A stretch of 64,000 nucleotides of DNA from Hansfordia pulvinata (GCA_006538405.1 BJKQ01000034.1:51529-115528); one strand, 5' to 3'; counted from the stretch's first letter, positions 35,100 to 49,400 are shown. The notes: a model not told the origin generated them from the sequence alone. Program-made: numbers and translations.

Positions 35100-38000
35100 T
35101 TCCGTGGCGTGGCAAACTACTTGTAAAACCATCTTTAGCACTCAGACCTTCTCTCGACATTTGACCTCTCTCAACAAAATTTTACCGGATCATAACAGTA
35201 AAGAGAATCGTATCGATCGTATCAGGTGAATAAAACGAGTGTTGATACAGAACGTCACCCTTTTTTACGATCCGAGGTAATAATAAAATGTTTTATAATA
35301 TCGTCAGCCCCGTTACTAGCTATTTATAAGCTCGTAAACCTTATCTTCTATTCGCTTAATTAATTAATTTCTTACTGATCGTAATCTTTTCTATAAGTCG
35401 CCTTTTAATTGAATATTATTAAGATTAAGCTTACTTATGAAATTAGTAATAAGAAATGTTCGAGGTTAACGAACGATAAGCAGTATTTAAGATAATTCTT
35501 TTGCCTTTTTCTACTTTATAAGAATTGAATAATATCTTACGTAACGGCTCTTATTTTAAGGCCTGCTTAAGAACTCAGCTTTTATTTAAAAAGATGATAA
35601 TTTTAATAATATATAGTTTATATCACGATTAAAGAGGCTTAATAAATGCTGAAAAGCTTATAAAGTTTCTATAAACTTATATTAAAATGTCTTATTTTAA
35701 AAGAATTCTTTTTTATAATATTTAAAAACCTAAGTTTAATAAGTATATAAACATGCTTATTCAAGTTTTCATAACCTGAATTTTAAGTTTTTTTTAAAAA
35801 AAATCATAAAAGTCTCGTTTTTAAAGTTACTTAATCTCTTTAAACTTTTTCAAAAGCTTATACAATTAAAAATCTTTCTTTTACGTTTATAAATAAGTTT
35901 AAAAGTAAGAATAAAAGGATGAAGTTTTATATTCTCTTAAAGACTTATTTTTAAATAAATTGTTAAGACTTCTTTAAAATAAACTTTAAAGAATATTTAA
36001 AAAAGCTTGAAAAGTTTCGATTAAAGAGTAAAACTTAGTAAAAAAGAATAGCTTTAATTATTAATATTTTAAAGGCTATTTAAGCGGTTAGCTTTTTACC
36101 TTACCTATAATAGTATTATTATTAAGCAGGGTGATAACAGAGATCGTATTACCCTTCCCTCGCAGCCGCGTCTTAATCATTATTAAAGGGGTTAATATTA
36201 ATATCGCGTCGCTCACTAAAAAAACTTAAAGGCCTGCCTCTTACACTTAGCCAGTGCCTTAAGGATATTAAAACGATGAAAAGAAAGATAAGTTGAGTTA
36301 ATAAGAGTTTAATCGTGAAAGAAAGGGAGGAAAGACAGCCCACGGCCTTTTACTCTTTACACCTTCGCGATTATATTCGTTTCTTTAAACTACTTAACGA
36401 CTGCGTTTATTAATCGGTATAAAGCTATAATATATAAATTCTTAAGAACTTTTAAAAATTTCCTAATTAACTTATAATAATAAACTTTAAAAAACTTAAC
36501 TTATATAATATATTATTAAGATAATTGAAAGCTTTTTAATTTAAATTTAAAGTTTAACTGTTTTTTAAAAAAATTAATTAATTATAAGTTTTAAAAGATT
36601 AAAGAATTCTTATAATTAATAAGTATTTATTATAATAAACCCCTTTAATATTTTAAATATAATATCTTTATAAAATAAGCACGTAAAAGAAAATTAAAAT
36701 AATTATTTAAGCCGTAAACTTCTAAGCTTTTTAATACTATATATTTTAAGCTTACCGCTTTAAAATTAAAAAAAGTATTATAAAGTATTATTTATAATTC
36801 TTATGTCTTTCTTTTTTTACTTAAAACTTTATTATTATGTTTATTTTTACCTTTTTACGTTATTCGTGACCGTTATGATCCTTTATAACCGGGCTTAAAA
36901 GGCGCGTAATATAGTATTATAAGATAAGAAAAGAGGTAAATACTTTTTATATTAATAGTTATTATAACTGCCCGTAAAACCAGCTTTATATTAATCGAAG
37001 GTTTAACGTAGACCTATCCCGGTCATTTACGATCCTTTAAGTATCTTTCAAAGCAGGGCACGTGGTGGAAAACCGGCGGGCTATTACGGCTATTAATAAA
37101 GGTTGTAAGGTAAGTGTATCTACTCGTACTTCCTCGTAAGTCCGTTAAACGCTTATATTGAAAAGCCTCGGTAAACGCAGCGTGCATTCCGACCCTTTTA
37201 ATCGTGCTGGTTAATCCCTTCTCTTTTAAATAGTTAAAGCAGTTATTACTAATACACCCCACGAGGGCGTGCTTAAAAAGAAGGTTAAGTATCAATGATT
37301 TTAACGCGTGAAAACATTTATAGAAATTAACTTATTTTATCTTTTAACGAGTGCTTATTATTTTTTCTTTCGCTTTTTACTCTTTTATCGCCTTATTTAT
37401 TATTACCTTTAAAATATATATAATCGATTAAGCGTGATCGATATATTATTATATATTAAATAAGTTATTAATTACTTTAAATTAAAATAACTTATATAAT
37501 ATATAGCTTAAGAAAATCATAATATATAAAAATGAATACTTTATATTAATATATATTAAGATATTAAGTGATAAAACCTTAAAATAATATTAATATATAT
37601 TAAAGTGTATTATAAGATAACTTATATCCCTTAATATAAATTTTATTTTCTTAAGTATTTAAAGCGTAAAATAAAGTTTAAATCATTTAATTAAAAAATA
37701 TTATTTTCGTAAAATACTTTATAAGTTATAATAATAATATGAATTAATTTTTATATTTAAATATAAATTTAAATCTTTTAAGTTATTATATATTTTACTT
37801 ATAATTTTGTTATAATATATATATTTAAATTTAATGAAATAATTTTAAGTTTAAGGTTATTTATTTATACGGTAATAATTTAAAGGACTTTTAAGTTATT
37901 TTACGTAATATTCAACTTCTTTATAATTAATCTTTACTTTTTTTACTTTTTTTTCTTTTAAACCGCTTTAATTAAATTTTAAGGTATTTTATATTAATTT

Positions 38001-38140
38001 AATTTAATTAATTTTTTTTCAATTTATTTCATTATTATAAGTTATATTAAAAATAATAAAGGCTATATATAATATAATTACAGCTTAATATTTTGAAAAG
38101 ACTATTAAAATAATTTCAGGATAATGTTCAATGCACTTAT
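35100..38140. repeat. AT-rich RIP-type block
   Basis: About 3 kb of stop-filled AT-rich DNA with a few less AT-rich patches (36110-36360 and 36950-37300). One minus frame (37023-37295, 90 codons, containing GMHAAFTEAFQYKRLTDLRG) is open and reads plausibly but has no family I know. No terminal repeats were identified. Confidence 0.5.
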
Positions 38141-40245
38141 ATTAAATTATTAGTCGCAACTACGCAGCTGGGACTAGGCCTATTCCGGCCTAGTCTGCCC
38201 GCCCTGGCGGCCCTGCGCAGTGCCCGCGAGTAGCTGGCTAACCGCCCTCGCGGCCTGGCCCATATGCTGGCCAGCCCTTCAATGTTCTGTACGGCTTCAT
38301 AAAGAGTAATACAAACAACAAGCATTATCACCACCATCACGTACTACGTATAAATCCACCCTCTGCGAACGTCATGATTCATATGGCCTAGCTAGCAATT
38401 CCTTCGAAGGCCTGACTAACAGATAATTTAATCCTCTTATTACTTGCTCCTTCTTCTTTTTTTCGTCGCCACGGGCGCGGGAGGCGGCAGCAGAGGCGTT
38501 GCGACAAAGAGCCCGCTCTGTCGCGGCCGTATGCGTTAGCGTCGCGGGCATCCAAGGGCGGCAGCTACCCCACTGCCTCGACCATCCCCACCACCGCCGG
38601 CTCTGCCGTCCACGGCGCCAGCGTCCTCGGCCTGCTTGCCGCCTTTGCCATAAGGCCATGATGGATCGAGAAGCGACGTGGGAGGTACGGGAGGGTCTCT
38701 TTCGATTCTATTGCTGGCGCCGCCGCGTACATTCGTAGGGTCAAAAGGTAACAAGATGGGCCCGGGATCTGCTTGCCGGCGCCGGCGCCGGCTCCGTCCT
38801 TCTGCTTGACGGCGGGCAGAGCGAGGGGCTCGCTGGGGGGTATGAGCTGGAACATTGAATGTGAGACCAGTCTTCTTCATTCGCGAATCATGGCCATATT
38901 GTCGAGTCAAGGCCGATGACTGCTTGTCACGGTGAGGAGGTGCTCCGCACACGAAGCCTGGGAGAATGTCTGCCCAGTGTCACGAGCCTGGGAGAATCTT
39001 TAATCAGCGCCCACGAGCCATGTTGCGAGAACAGGTCACCGCAGTGTGAAGTTGCAGGCCTCTAACCCGCCCTGCTAGGTCCCGGCACGGTAATGGCTCC
39101 CTCTCGACCTCGCGCTGTGTGACCTTTATGGATATATCACGGCGCGTGGCGTCTCGGCATACCTGCAACCGTACGGGTCATCCAATTGGTACGAGACACG
39201 GGTTGCACTTGCCTCGCCCAAGGTCCTTGCGTTCTAAGCGAAAAGTTAAGAAACAACGTCACCATCTAATCCACCGTCGTCTTCCGCCAGGCCCGGGGAA
39301 CACGGCAGCGGGAGTTGGAGCGCCGAAACGGCCGCTTGCATCCGCCGCTGCCCGCGGCTTCGGTTTCGGCTTAGACTCCTCTCTTCTTGCTACTGTTTTA
39401 AGTGAGTAACCGAGCCTTCGTCGTTTTCTCCATGTACCTCAGGCAGGCAACAGCAGGTGACCCAACACCTGCCCAGCCATTCATTGCCGGACAAAATTGA
39501 TTCGTGTGCCTTTAACGACCCTGGCCCTGACGTGACTTAGCGAATTCAGGCCCTCGACTCCCGCCTCGTCACTGCCCAGCCGCGGGAATGCCATCGGGTT
39601 CTGCCGCGCTGTCTCTCACACCTCGCCGGCAGCCCCCGCGGCGCCATTGTCGCCTACTCAGTCGTCGCGGGCATCATATAGCTGCTGTGGGAACTGGCCG
39701 CCGTGTCAGGTCTTGCTGCTTATCAGCAGGTCTCTTTGTCCCGTTCCTCGTCCGGTTGCGAGATGTGTAATACGGGGGCTCATCGTCTGAAGACGACCTG
39801 CGGGAACAGCGGCTTCGGGACTGTCCCAGATGCTAAGCCTTCGCGAAACGGGCCTGTCCTCGTGGCGCCGGCGTCCGTGCCCTGCCAGGCGATCTCGACG
39901 CTGAAGGCGTGGATCGTGGAGTTGTATCTGGCTGCAGGCTACGGACGCACGTGTTAGTACCTTGATTCGAAATTAATGACTGCCGACGGGCCGTTGCTTC
40001 CCACCTCCCCACCCTTGAGTGTGAAAACCCAAACTCTTCCCGACGATTCGGAGACTCTAAAATAGTTTTCCTGTCGTCGTTCTGGTCGTCGTCGTCGTCG
40101 TCGTGGCTGGCTGCAATGAATACTTGGAGGCCTGGAGAGAGGAGAGGCCCCCTTCTCACTTAATTTGGAGTGATATGGAGATGGCTGCGTTGCCTGCTCG
40201 TGACTGTGGACACATCTACTAACCCACACACACCACACCTCGCAA
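38141..40245. other. GC-richer island with unassigned frames
   Basis: Minus-strand frames at 38536-38952 and 38565-38855 (MFQLIPPSEPLALPAVKQKD...) and plus frames at 39119-39957 are open but unrecognised. A short direct repeat, CACGA(A)GCCTGGGAGAAT, occurs at about 38950 and 38980. A (GTC)n run lies at about 40074-40103. Confidence 0.3.
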
Positions 40246-40703
40246 TCAAGGCAAGCTTATAGAGTCGAGCACAGCGCGCGCCGGTCCGGCCCATAAAGCC
40301 TTTCTCGCCCCCCTTTCCTTATATCCCCCCTCGACGTTGAGCCGAGGCGTATTTCGCTCGACGACGACGTCGATGAACGAGGCCGCGACAGCCTCGTCGG
40401 CGTCCGGGACGGCGACGAACATAAGGGGCAACGCGCCGACGCCTTCCCTAAGCAGCCGCTCTACCCCACCAACCCGCAATTCGGCGGCGGGCCCTCCCCG
40501 GGCTTCTTCCCGGCGCGCAGCTGCTCCTCGAGGAAGAGGTTCATGTCGACGAGGTACAGGCCGCGCGTGTCGTGGTGGCGGACGACTTTGCGAGGTTGCG
40601 TCTGTCTGCTGGGCTCTGCAGGGTGCTGTGCTTCTCGCGCGCACACACAAACACAAATTCCTCGCATGATGCACGTCTTCTTGATCATAGCCAGGTTCGT
40701 CAT
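40246..40703 (-). pseudogene. Unrecognised GC-rich coding relic, frameshifted
   Basis: On the minus strand one frame reads RHHDTRGLYLVDMNLFLEEQ followed by LRAGKKPGEGPPPNCGLVG and a TAG. A second frame takes over with GVERLLREGVGALPLMFVAV, PDADEAVAASFIDVVVER and NTPRLNVEGGYKER. The two segments are adjacent and both protein-like with GC-rich third positions, suggesting a single gene broken by a small indel near 40460-40490. I do not recognise the family. Confidence 0.28.
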
Positions 40704-43700
40704 CCAGTTGCTAGGGATCTCCCTGTATAGCAGGTTCTGGCACTTTAATTTTTAACTGATCTTGATTTTAATTACACACCCGGTTAAAAGAGGTTTTATC
40801 GCATTTAATAACGTTCGTGATAGTCGAGAAGGTGGCGGACATAAGCATATAAACCGTGGCAGACCGTAGACGTAGCGAGGGGAAGATAAGGGCGCGGTCC
40901 GTGGTACGCTGGCCTTTGGGGCGGCAGACAGGCGTGCATCTTCGGCGTCGCGCTTTCTCGCCTTCAGCTGCACACTTACGCGCGGTACTGCTGAGCGCCG
41001 TCTCTCCCTTATTGCGACGGCAGTGAACTCGAGAATGCGGTCCTTAACATTTTAGAGAACTATAATCGAATAACTGCTTTGAAGCTAGGGTTGAAGCTAT
41101 CTTATATTTACGAGTCGATCAGGAAATGAGTATCCCGCAGCCGTCGCGATGCACGAGCTCGACGTCCGTCTGTGTAGCAGCTGTTATCTGTCTTAACCTG
41201 GCTTGACTCTTTAGGAGGCTCATTATGCTCCGATCCAGTTCCCTCCTTATATTAACGTAATGGCAGCCTTTCGATAAGGGTGTCGCCGTCTTCCTTGCAG
41301 CAGCCCACCGTCTCGCAGCCCTGCACAGCGCTGTTCTTGTCTTGTCTACTATGGGGCGTGCGCATCGCCCGGCATTGAATCCGACGACTGCGGCCAAGAA
41401 GACGCAATGAGCGCGAGAGGGACGGACAGGGTGATTATCTGCGAGATGCCCGAGTCTCGAGTTCCGCCGGGCTTCCTGCAACCCTCGAAATGATCACCAC
41501 GGAGTATCACACTGGTCGTTTTAAACGTGTGAAGCAGGCGCATGCGCGGTCGAAACGCCCGAGTAAGTAATAGCGGCCGTCAAGGAGGCCCCGGGCAAGG
41601 GGGCCTTAACTTCGCCATCGACTTCAGAGTAAGCGCCGAAGACTTCCGCGACTGCCGACAGATATTCGTTAGACCTATCAGACCTCTTGATAGGGGTACC
41701 TGCTGTATTAAGAGCTTGATACTTGAAGAGCGACAATGCAGCGTCCGCCCCTTCCAGCTGCAGGCGAATGAACATCTGCAGCAGCGCGAACATGACGCGC
41801 CCTTATAAAGGTGTTATCTTAACTTATTTCTTCTTAACGTTCGCTTATATTGTTATTCATTCTTTGTACTCCCGTTCCTGCCTTAAACCCCGAGTGTCCG
41901 TTGCCCGTAGCGTCTGCCGCGGGTTGCCACTCATGTGCGAGGGTGGTCTTCAACGAGCTGTCGCCTCTATGAAGAAGGAGAGGAGAAAAAGGAGGAGGAG
42001 AGGGGAGGAGGAGTAAACGCCGTCGCCCGCGACGGGAGAGAGGCCTATGAAGGCGAAGGCGCCTATGGCGCAGTCGTCGTTCCCCGGCAGGCCGTCGACG
42101 TGAAGTCGTTACGCATTAATGTAGACACCTTCCACTGCAAAACACCGGCCGCTATTTAACCTGTTAGGAGAACGCAACGTGGCATCGACGGTTGTTAAAC
42201 TGCGAGCGGATCAAACAGAGAACTCGCACGACGGCACTAAGGCCCGGTTCGAGAAGACGGTGGGCGGAGTGCACTGGGTGCGCGGCATCAGTGAATTCCG
42301 CAACGAGCTGTCGGTCGTTTATTCCGTGCTGTGCCTGTACGAATGTCGAGCCGTATCCGGTAAACCAAATCGTTTGGGACCTAGCCGTGTATTCTTGAAG
42401 TAGAGTGCATAATGAGGGAGGGGGTCTCACTTGATGCCACAGGGATCATTATATGTCCTAAGACAAGGAGCCCTGGAACACAGCCGGCATGCCAAGAAAG
42501 TCAGGTTCTTAGGTGGTTACACAGTTGTGACCTCGTTAGGAACGTGCCGTTCCGCCCTGCACCACGACGACACATCTCGTTGTAGCCGGAGGAGGCCTTC
42601 GACCCGCCACTAGGACTCGACCACCGACGACTCGAACACCGACGCTGATGAAGGTGAAGTAAGTACTTAGCCCGGAAAGAGAGTGTCTCCTATGAGATGC
42701 GAGCTTATATAAGGCGAGTAGGTTGTATGTGTTGGAGTACAGAGGACGTAGAATTGAATGGATGATAAACGGAGCGAAACGGCAGTGAAAGCTTCATAGG
42801 GTCTTAAGCAAGTTCTTATGCATCAAGTTCATCATCTTCGCCTCCTACTGTCAAGGCTTCTTCTTGTCTATCATGGGTTAGCTAGCTGCCATCACCGATA
42901 TCCGCGCTTTAACGGCCACCGCAGACCGCTTCATGCATTCAAACGATCGCGACCTTATAGAGCTTCGACGAGTAATCTAAGTGAAGTTCTCTTGACCGAT
43001 GTATTTCGCTTACACTGGTACGCAAAATATCAGGATCAAATAATTGCCGAGCCGCTACATTAAAGCCCACGGATTCCCGCATTTGCGAGCGGAACTAGAA
43101 TAATAAATGCCACATAATGCGTCCTCGCCCCCGCCTGCGCCCAGCAGCGGCGGCGGCGGTGGCTGCGGCGCTCCCGGTCCCGGAAGAAGGCCGGCCGGCC
43201 CGACGCCCCCTCCGCCCACTCCCACTTTAGGCTGAATTAAGGCAGGCAGCCAGCTTCCAACGGTTTTGCCCCTCGTCTTCTTTCGCACCCCCGCACGCAC
43301 TCGGATCACTCGTACCTTAGCTGGCGCGGCCTATGATGACTACTTAGGCTGACCCGCGCAGCCGGCCTCGGCATCGACGCGGGTCCCGGGGCTCTCAGGC
43401 TGCCCGGTCGAAGGGGCACCCGGTCCCCCTTTTCGTTGCTCTATCGGCTGCAGTCGGTGGAAGCTAAGCTCGCTTCGGGATACGCGCGTCAGCCGACGCA
43501 CCGGCCGACGGGCGCCCCGCGGGCGCGGTGTGCTTGCGGGACGACGATAATAACAACAAGATCTGCGGGGGCAAGAATGACATGGCGAATGCGGCGGCAC
43601 CAATGACGAAGACGACTTTTGGCACTTTACAATAGCAGTGCTAGGCTTCTTGATCTGGTCGGCGTACCTGTACGCCGCCCACTAAGATCTCTGCTATATT

Positions 43701-44210
43701 CTCTTATTTCCCTTAAAAGACACCTTCTACTGTCGCGTGATGACTGGCAACGCCCTGCTACATTGCAACAAGCGAGGCGTGGGGCGGATCGGGATGCTGG
43801 GGGTTCCAGCTCCTCCTTTCACGTTCTGCCGGAGTTTAAGAAGCTGAAAAGTTATGTTGATTCCTTAACCCGACTCCTCGTCGCACTGGACTAAGTTGAT
43901 CCGAGTTCAACTCTTGATCGAAGGAGAAGCACTTAATATTAAAAACTGGAGGCTCTTAAGAAACGCAGGTGGGGGGCTTCACGCTGTTAAGGCTCTTAAG
44001 TATAGTTTTAGTCCATGACTGACCGCGGTTATAACGGCGTTTTGAAAATTTAATTTCGTTATTATTTAACACCCACCGTACCCATTTTTAAACCGCCGCC
44101 GAGGGTGCCGCGCCGTCCGGGCTGATAGAGCTGGCCGGCCAGCCTATGGGACGGAGAGAATGAGACGGCAGCGCTCGCTTACGGCCGTCCGCCACCGCCG
44201 TCTCTGGTCT
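40704..44210. other. Mosaic of short degenerate frames
   Basis: Open but unassigned frames include 41521-41793 minus (LSLFKYQALNTAGTPIKRSD...), 42179-42403 plus (GGVHWVRGISEFRNELSVVY...) and 42431-42613 plus. None has a start, splice sites or domain I can defend. A purine-only stretch lies at 41970-42015. Confidence 0.3.
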
Positions 44211-44530
44211 ATGGCCGACGGCAACCCGAGCAGGTCCGTATGGTTATCCCCAACGGTCGTTTATTCCCTGGCTAAGGCGCAGCCGACCATGGACGCCATC
44301 CAAGGCGAGCGCGTGGTGCAGCTATAGGAGGCACGTGAGGAGGCGACCGCAGTCAAGATTCAGGCCGAGACCGAGCTGGCTACGGTCCGTGAGGAGCTCG
44401 CAGCCCTCCAGGCGAAGAAGAACACCATTCATAGTCTGAAAAAAATGTCATGGACCGGGTGGCGTGCCTGGTGCCCATCATGTCGGAACTGCTTATAATG
44501 GTACTCAAGTCGCTGGTATATCGCTCATGA
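44211..44530 (+). pseudogene. Coiled-coil ORF relic with TAG and homopolymer frameshift
   Basis: From ATG 44211 the frame reads MADGNPSRSVWLSPTVVYSL, AKAQPTMDAIQGERVVQL, stop (TAG 44325-44327), then a clear coiled coil EAREEATAVKIQAETELATV REELAALQAKKN. After an A7 run at about 44439-44445 the protein-like text moves to another frame (NVMDRVACLVPIMSELLIMV LKS) ending TGA 44528-44530. The TAG fits CAG->TAG and the frameshift fits slippage in the A-run. The family is unknown. Confidence 0.4.
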
Positions 44531-46174
44531 TTAGGTAGTGTTCCCATGCCTGCAAATTCACCACGGCCCCGAATTGGAGCTTAAGAGTGTGGTTCTCTTA
44601 TGCGAATACTGTTGTCTCTTGAAAAACTTGGGCCACGCGTCGACAGCATGACTTAGGTCTTAAGGACATCGAGAGGCGTTACGAGAGCGGCTGCGTTGCC
44701 ATCACGTAAAGTGAGATAAACGAAGAGACCGACGGACAGATATCGTACTGCTGGCTGTCGTTGCCTCTTGCGCCGTCGCCTCCGCCGCCGCCGACAGAAC
44801 CCGCCGACAACCACTCTGCCTAAGCTACCCCATCGTAGGTTAGGTACACAACGTCTTAAAGAGGAGTAACTCAACGTCGACGCAAACAGCGACCTTGTCG
44901 CTGGGTCTCCTTCATGTAAGCTCCACAACTTGACGTCGTTGAGAGCATAAAGACAGCGAACCGAATGGGTTCGCTGTCCCGGCCTAACGGCGCGGCCACC
45001 GATAGTTCTAGGAACTTCGTTGCTGCACATGTTCTTGCCCTTGCAGCAATTCCACACGCGCTGGAGGCGCGATTTGGGCTCGCGCGCCCCGACTGCAGAG
45101 GCAAAGTCGGGGAATGTGCGCGCGTATGAGAACCGCCTTGGCAATTATGGTTGATCGTGCATCTGCTTAAATAGTTACTTTATTTGGATGTACTTAGAGA
45201 ACCACGACGCCGCGCTGGTATCAGACATCTGTCTTATAGCTTTGTTTCGTCGGAAGCCCCATTCCATCTCTTAAGAGTCCATTTATTTCTTCTTCTCCCG
45301 ATTGTCTCTTTAAAACTTTTATTAAATCCAGAGTGGTAAGGTCTATCACCACGTTTTCAGTTACCAATCCGAGATTCCATCGACCGGCAAATTCGTAAGC
45401 GGGCCGGTATAGGTCTTATTAGAAACTTTCGCCGTGACACTGGGTTGTTGACCTGGACCATACGGCTTAAATGGGGCGTTAAAGGCAATATCGAGTAGTG
45501 AAGCGCTCAGCCGGCCATTATGAGGAGGCAGATGCATTGGGAAGGATGAAGGGCAAGTAAGCAGGAATGATCTCCCGGTAGTGAATGGTCCCCTTGAAGA
45601 CGTTAAAGACTAAGGCGTTAAACACATAATTAAAAAGGTACAATATACAGTTATTTAATTAAAGACGTAAAGCGCGTTCCGTCTTGTTGGTTTTAACCGA
45701 CTGGTCCTTAGCGATGACGCCCGTGCCTGGGCACGGTGCGTTTAGCAGCACCCGGTCGAAGCTGCCGATGACCCGCGGGAAGTGGCGTGCAGCGCCCTAG
45801 GCGGTGGACGTTGCCGATCCGGCCGCGCTCGGATGGCGCCGGCGTGGGCGCAAATAGACGTCGGCCATCACGGGTGGCTTGAAGGGGCGCAAATAGCAGT
45901 CGTAAATGACATTTATCAACTTCCATGGCTGCTTTATCTCTTCCCTTTATCTGTTGCGTCCAGTGGTTCGCCCTCCCTTTTCGTGCCTTTATACTGCATA
46001 CTCCGTTCATTACCTACCTGTCATGTGCATGGAATGGCGTCTAAAGGGATAGTACTAAGGATGGAAGTAAATGTGGTATTGTTGATGTAGAAGGGAGGGT
46101 TCCACAATTGGCCCCGGTCGGCCAATTTCACCTAAATACCCCTCTGGCACAGTCGTGCCTTCCCTTATCGGCTG
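44531..46174. other. Intergenic mosaic
   Basis: A long minus frame (44653-45144) contains an Arg-rich run and no domain. Other frames are short. Near 46060-46100 a purine-rich tract followed by TGTTGATGTAGAAGG resembles the LTR-like start at about 34690. Confidence 0.3.
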
Positions 46175-46432
46175 GTGGGGTTAGATGGGATTATTACACG
46201 GGCGCAGTATCAGCAAACGAAGGCCAAGGTTCAGCGCCGCAATGTACCGAGGTACTTCAAGAGAATCGACCGCGATAAAAGAGAAAGGGATCGCGCACTT
46301 GAACCCTGTCTCGAGGCCGTTAATAAGGATGAGAAGGGCAACGACCTAGAGGCAGAGGAGGGCGACGGCTTAAAGCACGAGGAGGGTGACGACTGTTTAA
46401 GTCGAAACACACACGCACGATTAAACTATTAA
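46175..46432 (+). CDS. Possible small highly charged protein
   Basis: An 85-codon frame (GLDGIITRAQYQQTKAKVQR RNVPRYFKRIDRDKRERDRA, then an acidic Glu/Asp/Gly-rich tail). It is basic in the first half and acidic in the second. I recognise no family. It is the last GC-normal frame before the AT-rich desert and could be an ORF fragment of an adjoining element. Confidence 0.25.
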   Translation: MGLDGIITRAQYQQTKAKVQRRNVPRYFKRIDRDKRERDRALEPCLEAVNKDEKGNDLEAEEGDGLKHEEGDDCLSRNTHARLNY

Positions 46433-49400
46433 TCGTCACGGCTTTAATCGTCACCAATTAGATTTAAAGGGGGGCATATAAAAAACCAATAAAGAACCAT
46501 TAAGACACGACGACTTGTCCGCTGGAAAATTTGCCACTTTATTATTTATATACCCTTATAACGAGGGTAATAACCGTTTAAGACCCTTATCTTAATTATT
46601 TACCTATATATACACGGGGTTATATAAGATAATTTAATATACATAACCGGTGGAGCAGTTAACGGCCCAGTTTATCAAGCCGCTGTATGCAGTGCCGGCC
46701 GTGAAGAGTATTTAAATAAGGACTTTTTTTTACGACGAGGCTTACTCGGCTGATACACCGGGATTAAAAATATTATTAATGTAATAATTTAATAATTTAT
46801 TTATACTTTTTTAATAATTCTTTAATAATAAGTAATTATAAAGGTTTATAACGGTCGCGAACGAAGTGAAAAGGCATAAATAAGTATAATAAAGAATTTT
46901 AAGTAAAAGTGAAAGGATATAAAAATTAATAATAACATTATTTAATATCTCTTCCAACTTTTAAGCGTTAAACTTGAAGTATATATTATTAAAAAGCTCA
47001 TGAAATTAGAGTTTTCACGGTTATTTTATGTCTTTTATACGTGTTCTTTTCGTAAAGATATCGAATTTAAAACATTAAGGGTTTATATAAGTGGTAAATA
47101 GTAAAATACTTAAAAAACCTTTAATCCTTTTAAGCTTATAACTGGCCGGGGAAAAAACGGAAAAATATTCAGACTTCGGATTTAAAATCAGAAGCTTCCG
47201 TTAATAATCTTAATATGTCTTATAACTTAAGCTCATATAATTTTATAATTATAAGTTAACCGGGAAAATGCTTAAGAACTCTTAAAATTTCGTATATATA
47301 GCTTTATAATAATAATTAAGACTTATAAATAATGAGATATTTTTTTAATTGAATATATATATATATATGTAAATATATATTAAATATTTAAATCAAGTTT
47401 AAATAATTAATTATTTAGATTAAAATAAAAGTAAATAATTATTAAAATATATTTAATAATATTTTATTAAACATACAAGGAAAAGTTATCCTCTTATTAT
47501 ATAAAACCAAGTTTAATAAAATAAATAAAAGATATAAATAGTAAGTTTACTTTTATTTGAAATTATTAATTTATTAATTATATCTTATAATATTAATAAT
47601 AATAATCGTATATGATATATTTATTTAATGGTTTTTAATTTAATAATGTAAAGTGAACTAATTCGATAAAAAGCTTTTATTAAAAAAAGCTTTTATTATA
47701 ATAAAGTCGCTTATTTTTAAAATACTATATTAAAATAAATAATGATTTACTTTTTAAAAACATTATATTATAAATGAATATATAAAAAAAAGCTAAAGAT
47801 ATTTAGTTTATTAATAAAAACAAGAGCAATACTACTTATTATAATAAAAATATGTGTTTATTCCTTTTTAATATTACTTGTTTAATAAAGTTAAGCTTAT
47901 ATATAATTATATAAATTAATTAAAGTATTATAATATATTTATGAAACTACTTAAAGTTATAAACATAATTATAAAATAAACATTTATTCACCTGATTTTA
48001 AGTGTAAAGAAAAATGATTATACTTTTCAACTTTATTTTTTTTACTTAAATAATGAATTAATTTAATAATTAAGTAATAAAAAAGTGGTAAATCGATTAT
48101 ATAATTATATATAAAAAATGAGAACTTATTAAATAGATTTTTATAATTTATTATAAATATATTAATTAAATATCTTTTTTAAATATAATACTTAGTTATA
48201 ACCTTTATATATATGTGTATTATAAGTTAAAGTGATATATCCCTTAAATCTCGTTAAATATTAAATGATAACAACGTTTTTAAGTATTTTCGACTTTTAC
48301 TTTTAAAAGTATTATTTATATTAAAACTCTTTAATAATGTTAATTAAGGCATTATTTAGTAATTATTATATATACGTATTAAAGCTTTATTCGGCTTATT
48401 AATAACTCTTTCATATTAAAAACGCTTTAAAAGGTAAGAAACGAAGATATTAAAAGTTCGGGTTAAATAATTATTTTAATAGTATATATAATAGTTTTAA
48501 ATATCTTACTTAATACTTCATATTTAATAGTTTAACCTTAATAAGGAATATTAATACCTTTTATATTTTTTTCATCTTTTTCTATAGCTCGTATTTAATA
48601 AAATGCATTTTCAATACGTTTTAATAAAAGTAACATATATAAGATTTTTAATAAGTAAAGATTAAAGTAAAAATAAAACACTTAAGTGAGTAAAAAGCCG
48701 AGAGAAAGGTAAATAATAATAAGCTGTTTCAATATATAATACATATATCGCATACAGCGCGTTATTATCAACTTTCTTTAAAATGATTGTTTAAGCTTAT
48801 AGATTATACATTATAAGTTTAAAATTGATGTAAAAGTGTTTTTTAATACTTTAAAATATAAACTTAGTAAAAGCATTTAAGATCAGATTGAATAAAGCTC
48901 AGTTAATTAATATTAAGAAACCTAGGTATATAAATAATGTTTTAATTTGAAATTTTAATAGTATTCATTGGATAAATAATACACAAATCGATAAAATAAG
49001 TTTGGAAAATAAGTAAAACTAGTAAAATAGTGTTGAAAAACGTGACGACCTAAATCTTTTAAAAGAGAATCACGAAGATAATTTGAGATTTATATTTGTA
49101 TAAAACATACGAGAAACTGCTTATCGATAAGTTTCAAGCGATATCTTAATAAAGAAAAAAGATTGAAGTTATTTGAAAATGGCGAAGTATCGTAAAAAAA
49201 TAGATTCCTATTTCAGATTCCTATTTGAAAAGAACTTAAGTACGTATATAAATTGTTAAGAAAATAAGTTATTGAACATATAAGAGATTTCTGATACTTA
49301 TTTTCTTATATCCTTTTCAATACCGTGCTATAACTTATAATACCCTTTTCCGTAGTTATAATAAGCTTTAAACGACTTACAACGATTATCAGACGCTTAA

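Noticed and set aside
41119..43894. Individual short frames as genes (for example 41521-41793 minus, 42179-42403 plus)
   Set aside because: Some read plausibly but lack starts, introns or recognisable domains, and competing frames overlap, so they are described only as part of a mosaic.
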